A stretch of 64,000 bases of DNA from Diphasiastrum complanatum (Eukaryota > Streptophyta > Lycopodiopsida > Lycopodiales > Lycopodiaceae), in assembly GCA_029204225.1 (NCBI GenBank), contig CM055111.1, positions 3,721,744 through 3,785,743 on the forward strand, written 5' to 3'. The notes below the pieces were generated by a model. It had not been told where the DNA came from. It searched no databases and saw only the letters and a program-made list of their open reading frames with translations. Both the position numbers and the translations under genes were made by a program. Of the stretch, positions 33,273 to 44,520 are shown one piece after another; within the stretch, counting starts at the first letter, position 1; the number at the start of each line of letters is the position of its first letter.

Positions 33273-36200
33273 ATGGCTTCCAATGGTGGGATCATGCTAG
33301 AGTCTAGTGAAAGGTTGAGTTCATCAAACTACTCTACTTGGAAAGTGAGGATGGAGTCCTTACTTGAGTTGAATGAACTCATGGACATAGTTGCAGAAAT
33401 TGAAGAGAGACCTCTCACACTTCAAGAGCAACAAAGGTTTGATAAGAAGGCCAAAAGGGCTCTTCATATCATTAAAATGAATGTTACAAATGAACTTCTC
33501 AAGGAAGTTGGAAAGTGTCAAAGTGCAAGTGAGGCATGGAATGCCTTAAAGAAGCTCTTTGAATCAAAGTCCACATCTAGGGTATTGACCCTAAGGAGAC
33601 AAATATTTTCTAGTAGGCAAAGAGAGGGTGAAAGTGCTCATGCATTTATCTTGAGAGTTAAGTCCCTAAGTGATGATTTAGCATGCATTGATGAGAACAT
33701 AAAAGATGGTGAAATAGTCCAAGTTATGTTGAATGGTTTGCTAAATGAACATGCTAACCTTGTGCAAAGTTTTGCCATTCAAAGAGTCTTGCCAAGTGTG
33801 GTTGACTTGCAAGAAATCTTATTGGCTGAAGAACATAGGTTGCAATCAAAGCTTGATGGTGCATCCTTGCAAGGTGGAGGTGAAGAGGCTTTCTTCACAA
33901 AAGGCAAATTCAAGGGCAAAGGTAAAGGCAAAGGGAAATGGTCCAAAGGTGGTAACTTTGATCATGATGATCACTCTTCCTCTTCCTCTTCTACTAAGAA
34001 CAATAAGTCAAAGTTCAAGTGCTTTTATTGTGGGATAAAAGGTCATTTTGCAAATGAATGTTATAAGAAGAAAAGAGAGCAAGGAGAGAGGCAAGGAAAT
34101 CTTACAATAGATGAGGAAGAACATAACACATGTGAATCACTTGTTATGACTTCAAGTTTGTTAGCCAACATAGATGATAATGATCCTTGGTGGATTGATA
34201 GTGGAGCCTCATCTCACATGACAAGACATAAGGAATACTTTACATCCTTATTGTCTTATGAGGGAGAAGGTAACATCATCTACACTGCAAATGATGGTCA
34301 ATGTGACATCAAAGGCATAGGCACTATTCCTATTTCCCTTTCAACAAATAGGAAAGCAAATCTTGAAAATGTTTTGTACATTCCTTCAATCACTAAGAAT
34401 TTGCTTAGTGTAAGTCAAATGATTGACAAAGGACTTGATGTGGAGTTCATTGGAGATGCATGTTTGATAAGTAAATGTGGATCCTTGATTGCTCAAGGTA
34501 GGAGGCATGGTAAACTTTTCAAGCTTGATGCATGTGTGATCTCTAATCATGAAGGATGTATGGCTAGGGAGCAATTGACAAACCAAGAAGTTTGGCACAA
34601 GAGGTTGGGCCATCCCAACTTCAAATCTTTGGAGGTAATGGCAAAGAAAGAGCTTGTTCTTGGTCTCCCTAAAAGTCTTGTTGCAAACAATAGTGTTTGT
34701 GAACATTGTGCCTTGTCCAAATCTCATAGACTTGCTTATTCTAGATCTACTTCTAGATCTAAAGAAGCTTTTCAACTTGTGCATTCTGATATTCATTCTT
34801 CTAGTACAACTAGCAATGGTGGGGCAAAGATGTATGCAACTTTCATTGATGACTTTAGTAGGTATACTTGGATCTATCTTCTTAAAAGTAAGGATGAAGT
34901 GTTTGCTGCATTTGTCAAGTTCAAGAATGAAATGGAAAACCAATTCAATACAAAGATCAAATGCTTAAGATCTGATAATGGAGGGGAATACACCTCAAAT
35001 AGGTTCAAAGACTTTTGTATAGCACATGGGATTAAGAGGGAGATGTCTAGTCCTAGGACTCCACAACAGAATGGAGTGGCCGAGAGGAAGAATAGAACCC
35101 TTTGTGAATGTGCCAAGGCAATGAGACTACATGCTAATCTTGCTAAGTCTTTTTGGGGAGAAGCTTTAGCATGTGCTAACTATCTATGTAATAGATGGAC
35201 AAGTGCTTCCTTGGATGGTAAAACTCCTCATGAGGTTCTTTATGGTAGAAGGCCGAGTGTCAAGCATTGTAGGATCTTTGGATGTACATGTTTTGTCAAT
35301 ATCACACTTGATGATAGAACTAAAGAAGATCCTTCATCAAAGAAGGGTGTGTTTGTTGGCTATAGTGAAGTAAGCAAGGCTTACAAAGTGTACATTCCTT
35401 CTACAAAGAAAGTTGTCATAAGTAGGGATGTCATCTTTCATGAAGAGAATGTTTCCAATGTTGTTGATGTTGATGTTGATGTGCCTACTAATCATCATGA
35501 TGTGCAAGATGTCTTGGATGAAGATGGAGATGCCACTCCAAAGCAAACTTCAAGGAAGACTCAAAGGCAAAGGGCTAAGCCATCAAGGCTAACCTATGAT
35601 GAAAAAGGAAAGCAAGTGGTGGACAACTCTAACTTTGCTTTTCTTACCTCTTTTGATGAACCAACTTGTGTAGGTGAAGCAATTCAAAAGAAGGAATGGA
35701 TCCAAGCCATGGATCATGAGCATCAAGCACTCATCAAAAGCAACACATGGAGGTTGGTAAAGCTTCCAAAGGACAAGAAGGCAATTGGTTGTAAGTGGAT
35801 CTTCAAGATCAAGACAAATCAAGATGGATCAATCAACAAGTACAAGGCAAGGTTGGTGGCAAAGGGGTATGCTCAAGAATATGGTATTGACTATGATGAG
35901 ACCTTTGCACCCGTGGCAAAGATGGTAACTATTCGAATCCTAATCTCTCTTGCAACTCTTTATGATTGGGATATGTGGCAAATGGATGTTACTAATGCCT
36001 TCTTGAATGGTGATCTTGAAGAAGATATTTACATGGAGCAACCCGAGGGCTATGTTTCACATGATGAGCCTAATCATGTGTGCTATCTCCAAAAGAGTTT
36101 GTATGGGCTAAAGCAAGCACCAAGGAGTTGGTATGCTAAGCTCAATTCCTTCTTACTTTCTCAAAACTTTGTTATGAGTGAGTATGATCATTCTCTCTAC

Positions 36201-37227
36201 TTTAGATTGAATGAAAATGATATCACTTTACTTTTGATCTATGTTGATGACATTATCTTAAGTGGTGGTAACAATCTAGATATAGATGAAATCAAGATGG
36301 CACTCAAAAGAGAGTTTGAAATTCAAGATCTTGGTAAACTTCATTATATCTTAGGAATAGAGATTATTAGAACTTCTAAATCTACATTCATATGTCAAGA
36401 AAAGTATGTTAACTCTATTCTAAAAAGGTTTCATATGGAAGATTGTAAAGTTGTTTCTACTCCTATGGAATCAAATGTAAAGCTAACTACAAGAAGTAAT
36501 GAAAGATCCTTCAAGGACATTACTCTCTATAGAAAGCTAATAGGATCTCTTATATGGTTAACCATCACAAGACCTGATCTAAGCTTTGTGGTTGGTAAAC
36601 TAAGTCAATTTATGCAAGATCCTAGTGAGGCTCATTGGAAGCTAGGAAAGAGAGTACTTAGATACATCTCGGGATCTAGAGATTTTGGCATCTTGTATGG
36701 AGGTACTACACCTAACCTTTGTGGATTTTCAGATTCAGATTTTGCAGGTGATCAAATGGATAGGAAGTCAACAAGTGCCTTTGCAATCTATCTTGGAGAT
36801 GGAGTGGTCTCATGGCTATCAAAGAAGCAACCAACTATCTCTCTATCTTCCACCGAAGCCGAGTACAAGGCATTAACAACATGCACCAAGGAGATTCTTT
36901 GGATCAAGAGGATGTTATTGGATCTTCACTTGCTGGAACCAGAGAAGACTCCAATCATACTTTGTGATAACCTTTCAGCCCAAAGCTTGGCAAGCAATCC
37001 TGTTTTTTCATGCAAGGAGCAAGCACATTGAGATTGCTCACCATTTTGTGAGAGATCAAGTCATTGCCAAAGAGGTGGAGCTTCAACATGTCTCTTCAAA
37101 GGAGTGTGTGGCTGATATCTTCACCAAACCATTGGGAAAGGACCTATATTTAATGCATAGATCTAATCTTGGAATGTGCTCAAAGACTATGTTGAAACTA
37201 GCATCCAATGTTGAAGAGGGAGTGTGA
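33273..37227 (+). CDS. Gag-pol polyprotein of the complete copia element (one frameshift)
   Basis: Single ORF of 1252 codons to 37031, encoding all copia functions in the order gag, protease, integrase, RT, RNase H. Gag starts MASNGGIMLESSERL; the zinc knuckle CFYCGIKGHFANEC is at about residue 249. The protease box DSGA starts at residue 309. The HHCC region begins at WHKRLGHPNF (about 441), and the integrase triad is D506, D568 and E604 (exact D35E spacing). RT has YVDD at 990-993. RNase H has DSDFAGD (about 1154) and SSTEAEYKAL. An extra T in the run 37003-37008 shifts the frame in RNase H; the remaining domain continues in the next frame to TGA 37225-37227, a stop that lies inside the first bases of the LTR. 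Without the extra T the length would fit about 1317 residues, usual for copia. Confidence 0.96.
37213..37222 (+). other. Polypurine tract
   Basis: GAAGAGGGAG directly before the 3' LTR; it also codes for the last residues of pol. Confidence 0.88.
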
Positions 37228-37876
37228 AAATTGTCAACATTTCCTAGCTAGTTTGAGACCTAAATTGGCTAAAATTGTAAATAGTTTTGGTCTGGAGTTT
37301 TGCACGTGTGAACCAGGCCACAATGTTTTTATTTACTGTATTTTTTCAGTATGATGAAGTGTCAAACTTCATACCCTTCAAAATGAGACCATTTTGATGT
37401 ATTTTGGTCATATAAGCCATTTTTAGCTATTTTTCCTATATAGGGAATATCTAGGGTCAAGTACCTTCTAGAGAGAGGAGAGAGAGTCATCTTCCTCATC
37501 CATAAATAGTAGGGAAGTCGTGGAGAACAGGTTGGAGAAACCTTTTGTATGCTTCATTGAGATCAATAGATCATTGTCATTGTTTCTTCCTCCATTGAGA
37601 GCATTGTTGTGTGTATTGTCTTCAAGCTATTGTGTATGATCTTAGGTGCTTTCCAAAAGTGATAGGCTGATGTATTATGGACTGTATAATGCTATTTTGG
37701 GCCGCACTTGATGTTTATGGAAGTTTCCATTTGTGATAAATGCTTTTTGATCAAGTTCTTTGCATTCTAGGTAGCATAGAATGTGTTGCCAATTCCTAGC
37801 TTATGTAGTTTGGAGTGCAAGCATTCAAGCCAATGATCTTGGAGTTTAGATCCACTTAGGATCTGTATTTTTCACA
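37223..37876 (+). repeat. 3' LTR of the complete copia element
   Basis: 654 bp, same ends as the 5' LTR, CACGTGTG at 37303. It differs by one base and a 1-nt gap from 31446-32100. Confidence 0.97.
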
Positions 37877-37881
37877 CAAAT
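37877..37881. repeat. Target-site duplication, right copy
   Basis: CAAAT, matching 31441-31445. Confidence 0.92.
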
Positions 37882-38260
37882 ATCACCATTGACTTGGTCT
37901 TAGGTGGTCGAGAGTCGGATGGTTGCACCAATCTAATCTGAATACAAACTATCCCTTTGCATTTGTTTGAAGCACCATGTCTCTTGCGCAAAAACATGAC
38001 TTTCACAATTTTGTCACTGCTCAGTTGCCTTACACTCAAAACAGGGAGTGTACATCTCGCTTGGCTTCGAGTAGTTGTCTTTGAACCAGACATATGCACC
38101 CAGAGTTTGCACTAGCCCGATTCCAAAACAAAATGTCCCTTAGCATTCATTAGAAGTACCATGTCTCTCGTGCAAAACTTAACTTTCACAATTCCTTTGT
38201 TGATTGACACTCAACACAAGTCAACGTACTCATTATGTCTCCTCATCATTACTTGTCCAG
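37882..38260. repeat. Diverged tandem duplication of about 190 bp
   Basis: GAAGCACCATGTCTCTTGCG (37968) and following text recurs as GAAGTACCATGTCTCTCGTG (38151), each with the same context (a Latin-square of TTTGCA, AAAAC, TGACTTTCACAATT and ACACTCAA words). No coding signal. Confidence 0.65.
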
Positions 38261-39480
38261 GAAAAGCCTATTAAAAACCTTTCTTTCCACAACAATAACT
38301 TGTCAACATATTAGATCCAAAGTTCGCCCCTCTCCTCGTGGGAGTATGGCTAGGTCACCTTGAATTTGCCCTCATTTTTTATCAACTTTTATTCAAAATT
38401 TGCACCAAGACAAGGTGTGTGTGATAGTTTTTCCCCACTTCTGAAAATCAGCTGATTGAACTTTAGAGTAGAATTCTCGGATAAAAGCTTTTCGAACACT
38501 TTTCTTTTCATCCTCTAGGATTATGGCTTGATCTAACTTGTTGCCAATCTCTGAAGAGGATACTAGTCTTTTCCCTTTGAGGAAAATACTCAATTAAAAC
38601 TGGATATCACCCATGCTCACAATGAGTTTCAATTCAGAAGGTAGCCATCCCAATGAAGACCAGTTGCTCCAGAGAAGATCTCCCCTGAAATTGCCCTTTT
38701 CAACTTTTGACTTCATGCTTGCGTCTGGTGGGTGTTGTCGCAAATGAAAACTAAACTAAGTAATAGGCTAGCCATCCATCCTTTGCAAATATTGAGTTGT
38801 TTCTATCAAGATTCGGTGATGTAGCAGAAACGAGTTCTGACACAAGAGTAGAACGTAGTATCTCGATGGGAATCGAACAATCGGTTTCAAAGATAGAGGT
38901 CCAAAATCCAAATCTGGATCGCGATACTAGTAGTGGAAACTTACAACAGACAATTGTGGATCAGAAGTGTGTCAGCGTAGCAACAAAAATCAAGATGTAA
39001 TGCATTCTATAATAATGCACAAATGAAGAACAATGTGTGTGGACAAAATTGCACTCTTTGATTATTAAAAAATAGAATACATGAGCGTGAAGCAGTGCGC
39101 TGGTCTGTGAGGTGCAAAAATACAGAGCTTCAGACGCTTGATTGTTGCTAGATGATTCTTACTTTTGTCTGAAAAAATATAATCAGACTAGAAGGAATCA
39201 AATGAATTGAATTTATCCAATGATCACTAACTGGTAAAGGTGCAAGTTTTATTCTAAATTCACTTGACTTGTTTTATGATTGCTATTCAATGATTAGTTC
39301 TTGAGAGTATAAGTTTGAATCTACTTAATTTGCTAGAGCCGTCCTATAGTAGATAGCCATCATTGTAAATAGTAACTCTATGTACAAGTAGGTGGACTGT
39401 CAACATCATCCTTCTGATTGCGATGTGAGTTGGAGTCGGCTGACAGTACATGGATTGACTTCTCCCTATATCGAACTTGA
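38261..39480. other. Unassigned stretch with weak coding-like frames
   Basis: A minus-strand frame at 38593-38393 (GKRLVSSSEIGNKLDQAI, then RKAFIREFYSKVQSADFQ) has a natural-looking composition and faintly recalls plant transposon-associated proteins with an REFY motif, but I cannot name it. A plus frame at 38797-39000 is equally unassigned. Confidence 0.3.
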
Positions 39481-39487
39481 TCTGACT

Positions 39488-39675
39488 TGATGAGAGAGTC
39501 AAGTAAGTCGATTGAGTCGAGTAAGTCAAGTGAGTTGAGAGTCGATGGAGTTGAGTAAGTCGATGGAGTCAAGTGTCGAGTGTTGTAGAGTGTTGAGTGA
39601 GTCGAGTGTCGATGGAGTCGAGTAAGTCAACTGTCGAGTAAGTTGAATGCGTTGATGTTGAAGTCAAGTCGAGGG
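39488..39675. repeat. GTCGAG/AAGTCGA low-complexity array
   Basis: Irregular repeats of GAGTCGAGTAAGTC and GTCGATGGAGT. It ends in CGAGGGAG right before the LTR start at 39678, which could act as a purine tract. Confidence 0.8.
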
Positions 39676-39677
39676 AG

Positions 39678-40346
39678 TGTTGGCAAATTCTAGAGAATTC
39701 CCAGATGCCGAGCCAAGCTGAAGACACAGAGTATCTCTCACCCATGACCGAGGAGGTCTCAGAAGGAAGAGAGTAGAAGAAGCTGAGAGCCGAGAATTAC
39801 CAGCTAGGATGACAGTTATTATCTATGTGAGCCTACATGGTGTATCCCATAGAAGGAACAACCATGTAGGAGCTAGTAACATTTCCTAGGCATTGTAAAT
39901 GGTGTAGACCCCTTAAATAATTTAGAGTGAGCCACCTTTTGATGGTGACCACTAGTGGAAGGGCTTTTTTCACTTGTAATTTTCAAATTAGTGGAATTGC
40001 CACTTGGGCTCCACATGGGCAGCCTTCTTGCTTATTTAAGGACCCCCCTCTCTTATGAGGGAGCTTTGATTGTATTGTCAATTGCTCTTGAGTGAATAAA
40101 GAAGATCTTCCACGAGTTCTTGATGATTGTGAAGCTCCTTGTTCATGGCAATCTTCTTGAGTGAAATTTCTATGAGCATGTTCTGATTTCCTTTGTGATT
40201 GTGGATTAGTTAGATCTCTTGCTCACTTTCTTGGTTCGTGGAATGTAGATGTGAATTAATTATTTTGTTTCTTGATTTTGTAGTTTCAGCATGCAGGTAA
40301 ACTATAGAGGCTGAGATTGTGGATCTGATTTGCATATTTTCTAACA
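39678..40346 (+). repeat. Gypsy-type LTR (669 bp)
   Basis: Starts TGTTGGCAAA and ends TTTTCTAACA, an imperfect terminal inverted repeat. It contains a TATA-like TTATTTAAGG (about 40033) and AATAAAGAAG (about 40097), as in LTR promoters and poly(A) regions. Its first 220 bp resemble the reverse complement of 57595-57803, next to the other gypsy gag. There is no convincing primer site after it, and a purine run precedes it, so it might be a 3' LTR of a lost element rather than the 5' LTR of the gag downstream. Confidence 0.65.
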
Positions 40347-41089
40347 ATCTTGTCCTTGATTATTCTTGGACATTCCAAGCATCAAGAAATGAGTGTTACT
40401 TGATCCTTGGACTGCTAGATTGCTGTTAGGAAACTAGTTTTCTTGTTTCTTGTTTCTTGTTGAGTAGCTTAATCTTGTCATTGCATTGTTTTCTGTTTTT
40501 GGTAGATAGATTGTAGATTTGCTCTTTGATTCAGAATGTTGATCTATACTGAGCTAGGACTGTTGCATGGCTTGTAAATGCATGTAGCTGAGTAACGTAA
40601 CCGTCTCTCTCCACTGACAAGCTGGGAATACACATTGTATTCTGAGAAACACTTCTGCCTGGAAACCGTTCTAACAAGAAGACCAAACCGTAAAGAACTG
40701 TAACCAATGGAAGTAACAAAAAGAAGAACAAACGAATGATAGAGAATCGTGTTCATAGATTCACTGGGAATCTGTGAACATTTGGGGCCATTTCCACAGC
40801 TACACAGACATTAAACCAAGCCAACCCTATCCAATCTGTGTTGCAAAAACATCGCTCTGAAGTGTCCCACATGTTTCATTACCAAGCTCGTCACTTTCAT
40901 CTCGACCGACGCACAGCTCCATTTTCGACCGAGGCCTCACCCTCCTTCCCTAGCCGAGTTCCATGACTCTCGTCTAGACTGGACAAAATCTTGTTTCATT
41001 CTCTTATTGAAACTACGCACTCACTCTCAACCGAACCACTACTCGCAATATCCTGTCAAGTCCTAAGTTAAATCTCAACCGATGCTCAT
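40347..41089. other. Leader or spacer between LTR and minisatellite
   Basis: No ORF of note. Near the end, CATCTCGACCGACGC (about 40896) is a first stray copy of the downstream minisatellite motif. Confidence 0.5.
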
Positions 41090-41600
41090 CGATTAGATCT
41101 CACCCGGAGCCTCTGCTGCAACACTCGACCGGAGACACCCTGTCCGATCTCGACCGGAGCTTTCTCTCCAAACTCGACCGACGCTTCATGTCACATCTCG
41201 ATTGACACCTCCTGTCACATCTCGGCCGACGCTTCCTGTCACATCTCGACTGACGCTTCCTGTCAGATCTCAACCAACATCTCCTGTCAGATCTCGACTG
41301 ACGCCTCCTCTCAGATCTCGATCGATGCTTTCTCTCAAAACTCAATCAACATGTCTTGTCAGATCTCGACCGACACTTTCTCTCACATCTCGACCAACGC
41401 TTTCCCTCAGATCTCAACCGGAGTCAGTCACTCTGATCTCAACCAAAATCTTCTATTAGATCTCAACCGGTGCCTTCCGTCCTTCTCTCGACAGACCACA
41501 TTCTGTCACATCCTCTATCGAAGCCCTCTGTCTGATCTCGACCAGAGCCAGTCGCTCAACTCTCAACCGGACTATTCTATCAACTCTCAACAGGCACAAG
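41090..41600 (+). repeat. Minisatellite, 24-bp unit, in the gypsy leader
   Basis: Units of the form CAGATCTCGACCGACGCTTC, plus CTGT, are repeated with changes. Between about 41190 and 41430 the period is exactly 24 bp, so frames run through it (Ser/Arg/Thr/Pro-rich). Reverse-oriented relatives form the leader of the other gypsy at 57000-57440. Confidence 0.9.
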
Positions 41601-41836
41601 ACACGACTCCCATCTTGACCGAAGACTTGACTTATTTTTTTTGAGTTATATTTTTTGAGTAATTCTTTCTTTTTCCGACCTGGACCAATTTTTTCGACCC
41701 ACTCCATTCTCTCGACAACACTCAAAACTCAAATTAAAAAAAAAACCCAACAACACAACAAAACACAAACACCAGTCAAGTTACCAAAGAGTCCAAGAGG
41801 CCTATTTACCCAATCCTAAGGTACTCTCGAGTTGTT
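41601..41836. other. Leader segment before gag
   Basis: Short TTTTTTTGAGTT/TTTTTTCGACCC words and an A-rich part. The gag ATG follows at 41837. Confidence 0.5.
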
Positions 41837-42792
41837 ATGGATCGTCCTTATGATCCGAATCCCAGAGAGGACTATCCACCAGAGATGGTCTCCCCATCTA
41901 CTGAACAGGCTCGATTTAATACATATTCTAGGATGAAATCCCAAGTCCAAGAGCCATCCACCAACCCATTTGAAAGATGGGAACCCATGCATTTTGAAGC
42001 TCCATACGATCGACCACATTTTCATGCTGCAGAATCTTCACATGCACGAGCTCACTTAAACAGAGCCTTTGCAAATAATGTTTCGCATACTGAAAAACGT
42101 ACTCCAAAGCTCGATTTACCTAAGTACGACGATAACATTGATCCTCAAAGATTTCTTCAAGTCTTTGAGAATGCATGTGATGTCTATGGCGAGACATCAC
42201 TAGACACTATGGTACAGCTCTTCTCGATGACCATGATCAATCGAGCACAAGAATGGTTTTTTAACCTTGATTGTGAAGATAAACGAGATTGGTCACTCTT
42301 GAAGGAGGCATTTATCAAACGCTTCAAGCCATTTCGTTTGATCGAAAGTCCTTTTGTCAAGTTAAGTAACATCAAAATGACAAAAGATGAGAAATACGTG
42401 ACTACATTGAATGATTTAAAAGACTAAAAAGTGTAGTACAAGAGCAACCCACTGAGTCTATGCTCATAATATAGCTCCTCGTTGGACTCCCACGATGGAT
42501 ACGACGTGAACTTCGCTCCAATGATGAATACACATCATTGAAACAAGCCATGTCTGATGCCATTCGGGAAGAAGATGAGGGATCAGATGTCGATGAGCCA
42601 CGTGAACGGAGAGCACATCGTCCTATCCAAGAAGCTTGACCAAATGAGGAAACACAAGAACAGTTGTGGAAAACACATATGGAGTTGCTTAACCAGCAAC
42701 ACCAACAACAGATGGAGAAACTCACAAAAGAGTTTCAAAACACTCTTAAGTCTATCCAGCAATCGATGCCAGGTCAGTTACCCATCGGCCAA
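41837..42792 (+). pseudogene. Ty3/gypsy gag, truncated by a copia insertion
   Basis: Starts MDRPYDPNPREDYPPEM. The retrotransposon gag core is clear: TPKLDLPKYDDNIDPQRFLQ, FENACDVYGETSLDTMVQLF, AQEWFFNLDCEDKRDWSLLK and FVKLSNIKMTKDEKYV. Frame breaks occur after 42427 and a double stop lies near 42472. The C-terminal part (GLPRWIRRELRSNDEYTSLK, then Gln-rich MELLNQQHQQQMEKL) continues to 42792, where the LTR of a minus-strand copia begins. The zinc knuckles seen in the sister copy (55354-56704) and all of pol are missing. Confidence 0.9.
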
Positions 42793-43608
42793 TGATAAAT
42801 TTTACAGTTTTTAGGACAATAATGATTGTACTTTACAATCATAGAGAGTTATTGGTTGCTTAATCAATGGATCTATCAAGTTTTACACATTAGATCTTGA
42901 TCTAGATTCACTACACTTGGATTTAAGCAAGAGCAATGGATCAACACATCATTAATTAGTGAGAGCGGCCTCACACGTGTGGAGTACAGTCCACAGTACG
43001 GTTTGCACCTGAAACAACAAGTACAATCATCCTAGATAGCAATCATTCATAGAAATCACAAGACAAATGACTAGAACCTCACAAAAGTGTAGAATGCAAA
43101 AGTCTCATCAATCTTCTTAGCAAAATGATGATCCTTTTATGGATCAAGTACATCCACGAGTCTGGTATAGTCCAGCAGGTCTTCACATGTGTGAAGAGTG
43201 CCACATCACTCAGATCTATCCATTTGATTCATCCTTGATCCTTATCCAATAGTTGACCTTCTAGAAGATGGCTAAAATCCAAAAAGCTAGTCTGCTAGAA
43301 TATAGGAATATTCCCTACAAAATAGGATCTAAGAAAAATGCTCAACTCTTATCTTCTAGTACTCTATACACATGCAAGGAAAAGCTAATTTCTAGGTGAC
43401 CAGTCAACTTGACTAAAAACTAGTCATATCATGTTCACACTAACTAGATTGATACAAAATCAATTTAGATATATACAAGCAAGAAAAGTACATCCTTTCA
43501 CACATGGAAACAGGCTCCACACGTGTGAAATTAGATCATCACATTATTCTAATGTTTGATCAATATTTACACTAACCAATGTCAAGTGAGAAGTGACAAT
43601 TTTCAACA
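42793..43608 (-). repeat. 3' LTR of the minus-strand copia
   Basis: 816 bp, the reverse complement of the family LTR at 935-1830, with the ends TGTTGAAAA and TTTATCA. CACACGTGTG at 42972 and 43518. It sits directly in the gypsy gag. The matching target copy cannot be checked because the other end of the element is lost. Confidence 0.9.
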
Positions 43609-44520
43609 CTCCTCACTTCTAACTTGGCATATCTATTGTACATCTATCTACAATTCCAAGAGCATATCTTAACTTAAAAAATGGATCTTTGGAAAATGGA
43701 TTGGTTAAGATATCAGCTATGCATTCGGATGATGGTACATGATGTAGTTGCACCTCCTTGGATTGTACCTTCTCCCTCACAAAGTGGTGAGCTATCTCAA
43801 TATGCTTTGTTCTAGCATGGAAGATAAGACTTGAAGCAATTTGTTGAGAAGCTTGATTGTCACAAAATATGTAAGGGATCTCCTCGGCCTCTAGCACATG
43901 TAGTTCTATCAAGAGTCTTCTTAGCCATAGGAGCTCTTTGGTTGTTGAAGTCAATGCCTTGTACTCGGCTTCACAGGAAAATAGTGAGATTGTATCTTGC
44001 TTTTTGGAAAGCCAAGATATTACTCCTCCACAAAGAAATGTTTCAAATGCACTAATGGACTCCCTATTCATCTTGTCACCTACAAAATCTGAATCCGAGT
44101 AGGCTCTCAAGTGCAAGTTAGATCCTTCATAAAGTATGCCAGAAAATCTAGTACTAGAAAAATATCTAAGTACTCTCTTGGCACTTTTCCAATGATGAAC
44201 TAAAGGAGTTTGCATACTTTGACTCAACTTGCTTACACAAAAACTTAAGTCAGGTCTAGTGATGGTCAAATAGATTAGAGAGCCTATAAGCTTCCTAAAG
44301 AGGGTGATGTCCTCAAAGGATGCTTCATCACCTTCATTAGTTGCTTTCACAACATGCTCCATATGGGTGTCAATCCCCTTACAATCTTTCATACCCCAAA
44401 TCTTTCAAGAATGGGAGTAGCATACATAGATTGACTTATGAAAATACAATTTCTACTTCTAGACACTTCTATCCCAAGTATAAACTTTAGGAAGCCTAGA
44501 TCTACCATCTTGAACTCACT
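43609..44520 (-). pseudogene. Copia RT end and RNase H (minus strand)
   Basis: Reads FEDITLFRKLIGSLIYLTIT, then SDSDFVGDKMNRES, ISWLSKKQDTISLFSCEAEY and HARTKHIEIAHHFV, ending at TAG near 43619. The purine tract (about 43609-43621) and LTR follow. A small deletion near 44515, in the part after YVDD, removes about ten bases relative to the copy at 1-921, and a frameshift separates it from the RT frame upstream. Confidence 0.93.

Larger units (their letters stand above)
31446..37876 (+). mobile_element. Complete Ty1/copia retrotransposon, very recent insertion
   Basis: 6431 bp with everything in order: 5-bp target duplication, 5' LTR (31446-32100), primer site (32101-32112), leader, gag-pol (33273-37227, one frameshift), purine tract (37213-37222), 3' LTR (37223-37876) and the second target copy. 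Both LTRs start TGTGAAAA and end TTTTCACA. By eye they differ by one substitution (G 31677, A 37453) and one missing T. It is the only complete element in the window. Confidence 0.97.

Noticed and set aside
34386-34943. 185-codon minus-strand ORF inside the complete copia
   Set aside because: Antisense shadow of the protease-integrase coding region.
41190-41430. Regularly spaced repeats that could suggest a CRISPR array
   Set aside because: The units are contiguous and vary in sequence, there are no unique spacers, and the setting is a plant retrotransposon.
41202-41459. Ser/Arg/Pro-rich ORFs over the 24-bp minisatellite, and the IST-E-V ORF at 57030-57353
   Set aside because: Unit length is a multiple of three, so several frames stay open by construction. 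No conserved start or domain.
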